Under the pieces are notes generated by a model. That model was given only the letters and a program-made list of their open reading frames with translations. It searched no databases and was not told where the DNA came from. From Vagococcus carniphilus (lineage in GTDB: Bacteria > Bacillota > Bacilli > Lactobacillales > Vagococcaceae): DNA of 64,000 bases. Each line of letters begins with the position of its first letter. Within the stretch, counting starts at the first letter, position 1. Made by a program: the position numbers and the translations under genes. The stretch is from the NCBI RefSeq assembly GCF_014397115.1, contig NZ_CP060720.1, forward strand, positions 78,001 through 142,000. Direction: 5' to 3'. This document shows positions 63,827-64,000 of the stretch, piece by piece.

Positions 63827-64000
63827 TTTGTATATTGCCCAATAACGAATGGCTTCTTGCTTTAAAAACTCTTCTTTAAATTCTTTAACTGTATGACTTT
63901 TTTTCTTCGTATCACTTGGATTATTTAACCAAAACGTATTTGTTTCCTCGTTGTACCCAGATAATACCATAATATGACCTATCTCAGTAAAATAGCCTGG
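63824..64000 (-). CDS. C39-like peptidase family protein, C-terminal part (runs off window)
   Basis: Only the last 58 residues are visible. GHIMVLSGYNEETNTFWLNN is the His-containing and Asn/Asp part of the C39_2 papain-like fold; the catalytic Cys would lie outside the window. Ends RYWAIYK. Such proteins are often exported and of unknown substrate. Confidence 0.65.
   Translation of the reverse strand, partial: PGYFTEIGHIMVLSGYNEETNTFWLNNPSDTKKKSHTVKEFKEEFLKQEAIRYWAIYK

Overview
The window is A+T-rich chromosomal DNA from a low-GC Gram-positive, most like Enterococcaceae (Vagococcus/Enterococcus). Supporting signs are strong GGAGG-type ribosome binding sites, a T-box before leuS, an SMK (SAM-III) leader before metK, a LysM autolysin of the enterococcal type, a VanRS-like regulator pair and a flavin-based extracellular electron transfer locus. 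No rRNA, tRNA, transposase, phage gene or CRISPR array was seen. The species call is inference.

Layout. 1-1.4 kb: 5' part of a Cna/MSCRAMM-like surface adhesin. 1.8-8.5 kb: pepV, rsuA-like, murJ-like and T-box-controlled leuS, all on the minus strand. 8.6-15.8 kb: a GH73/LysM autolysin, a HAAS/DUF4097 envelope pair, a PAP2 phosphatase, and the ytqA-ytqB pair of tRNA modification. 15.8-19.5 kb: an accessory-looking stretch of small membrane proteins and XRE regulators. 19.7-22.5 kb: a VanS/VanR-like system behind a D,D-carboxypeptidase-like gene. 22.6-30 kb: an acetyltransferase, a 14-TM exporter, metK, a MerR/ClbS pair, an XRE regulator and a DJ-1/PfpI protein. 30-41 kb: a nucleoside salvage regulon (deoD, punA, deoB, a BMP-type nucleoside ABC transporter, cdd, pdp) with its LacI-type regulator and duplicated 14-bp operators.

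42.5-49.2 kb holds a methylthioribose/5-deoxyribose salvage cluster: kinase, isomerase, class II aldolase, NhaC-type transporter, DeoR regulator and iron alcohol dehydrogenase. It resembles the dihydroxyacetone-phosphate shunt. A near-repeated 21-22 bp motif lies before both transcription units. 49.3-56.2 kb is an extracellular electron transfer locus (dmkA, fmnB, pplA / ndh2, eetB, dmkB) with no eetA seen.

56.3-62 kb is the most unusual part. A leader that reads as a cobalamin riboswitch precedes a tightly overlapping operon of a binding lipoprotein, a FecCD/BtuC permease, an ATPase, a NifH-like iron protein and one NifD/K-like component-1 protein. It is a candidate B12-responsive, nitrogenase-like reductase system. 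The window ends with an ABC-F protein (YkpA/YbiT type) and the 3' end of a C39-like peptidase gene.

Start codons were moved from the longest reading frame wherever the ribosome binding site decided the matter.
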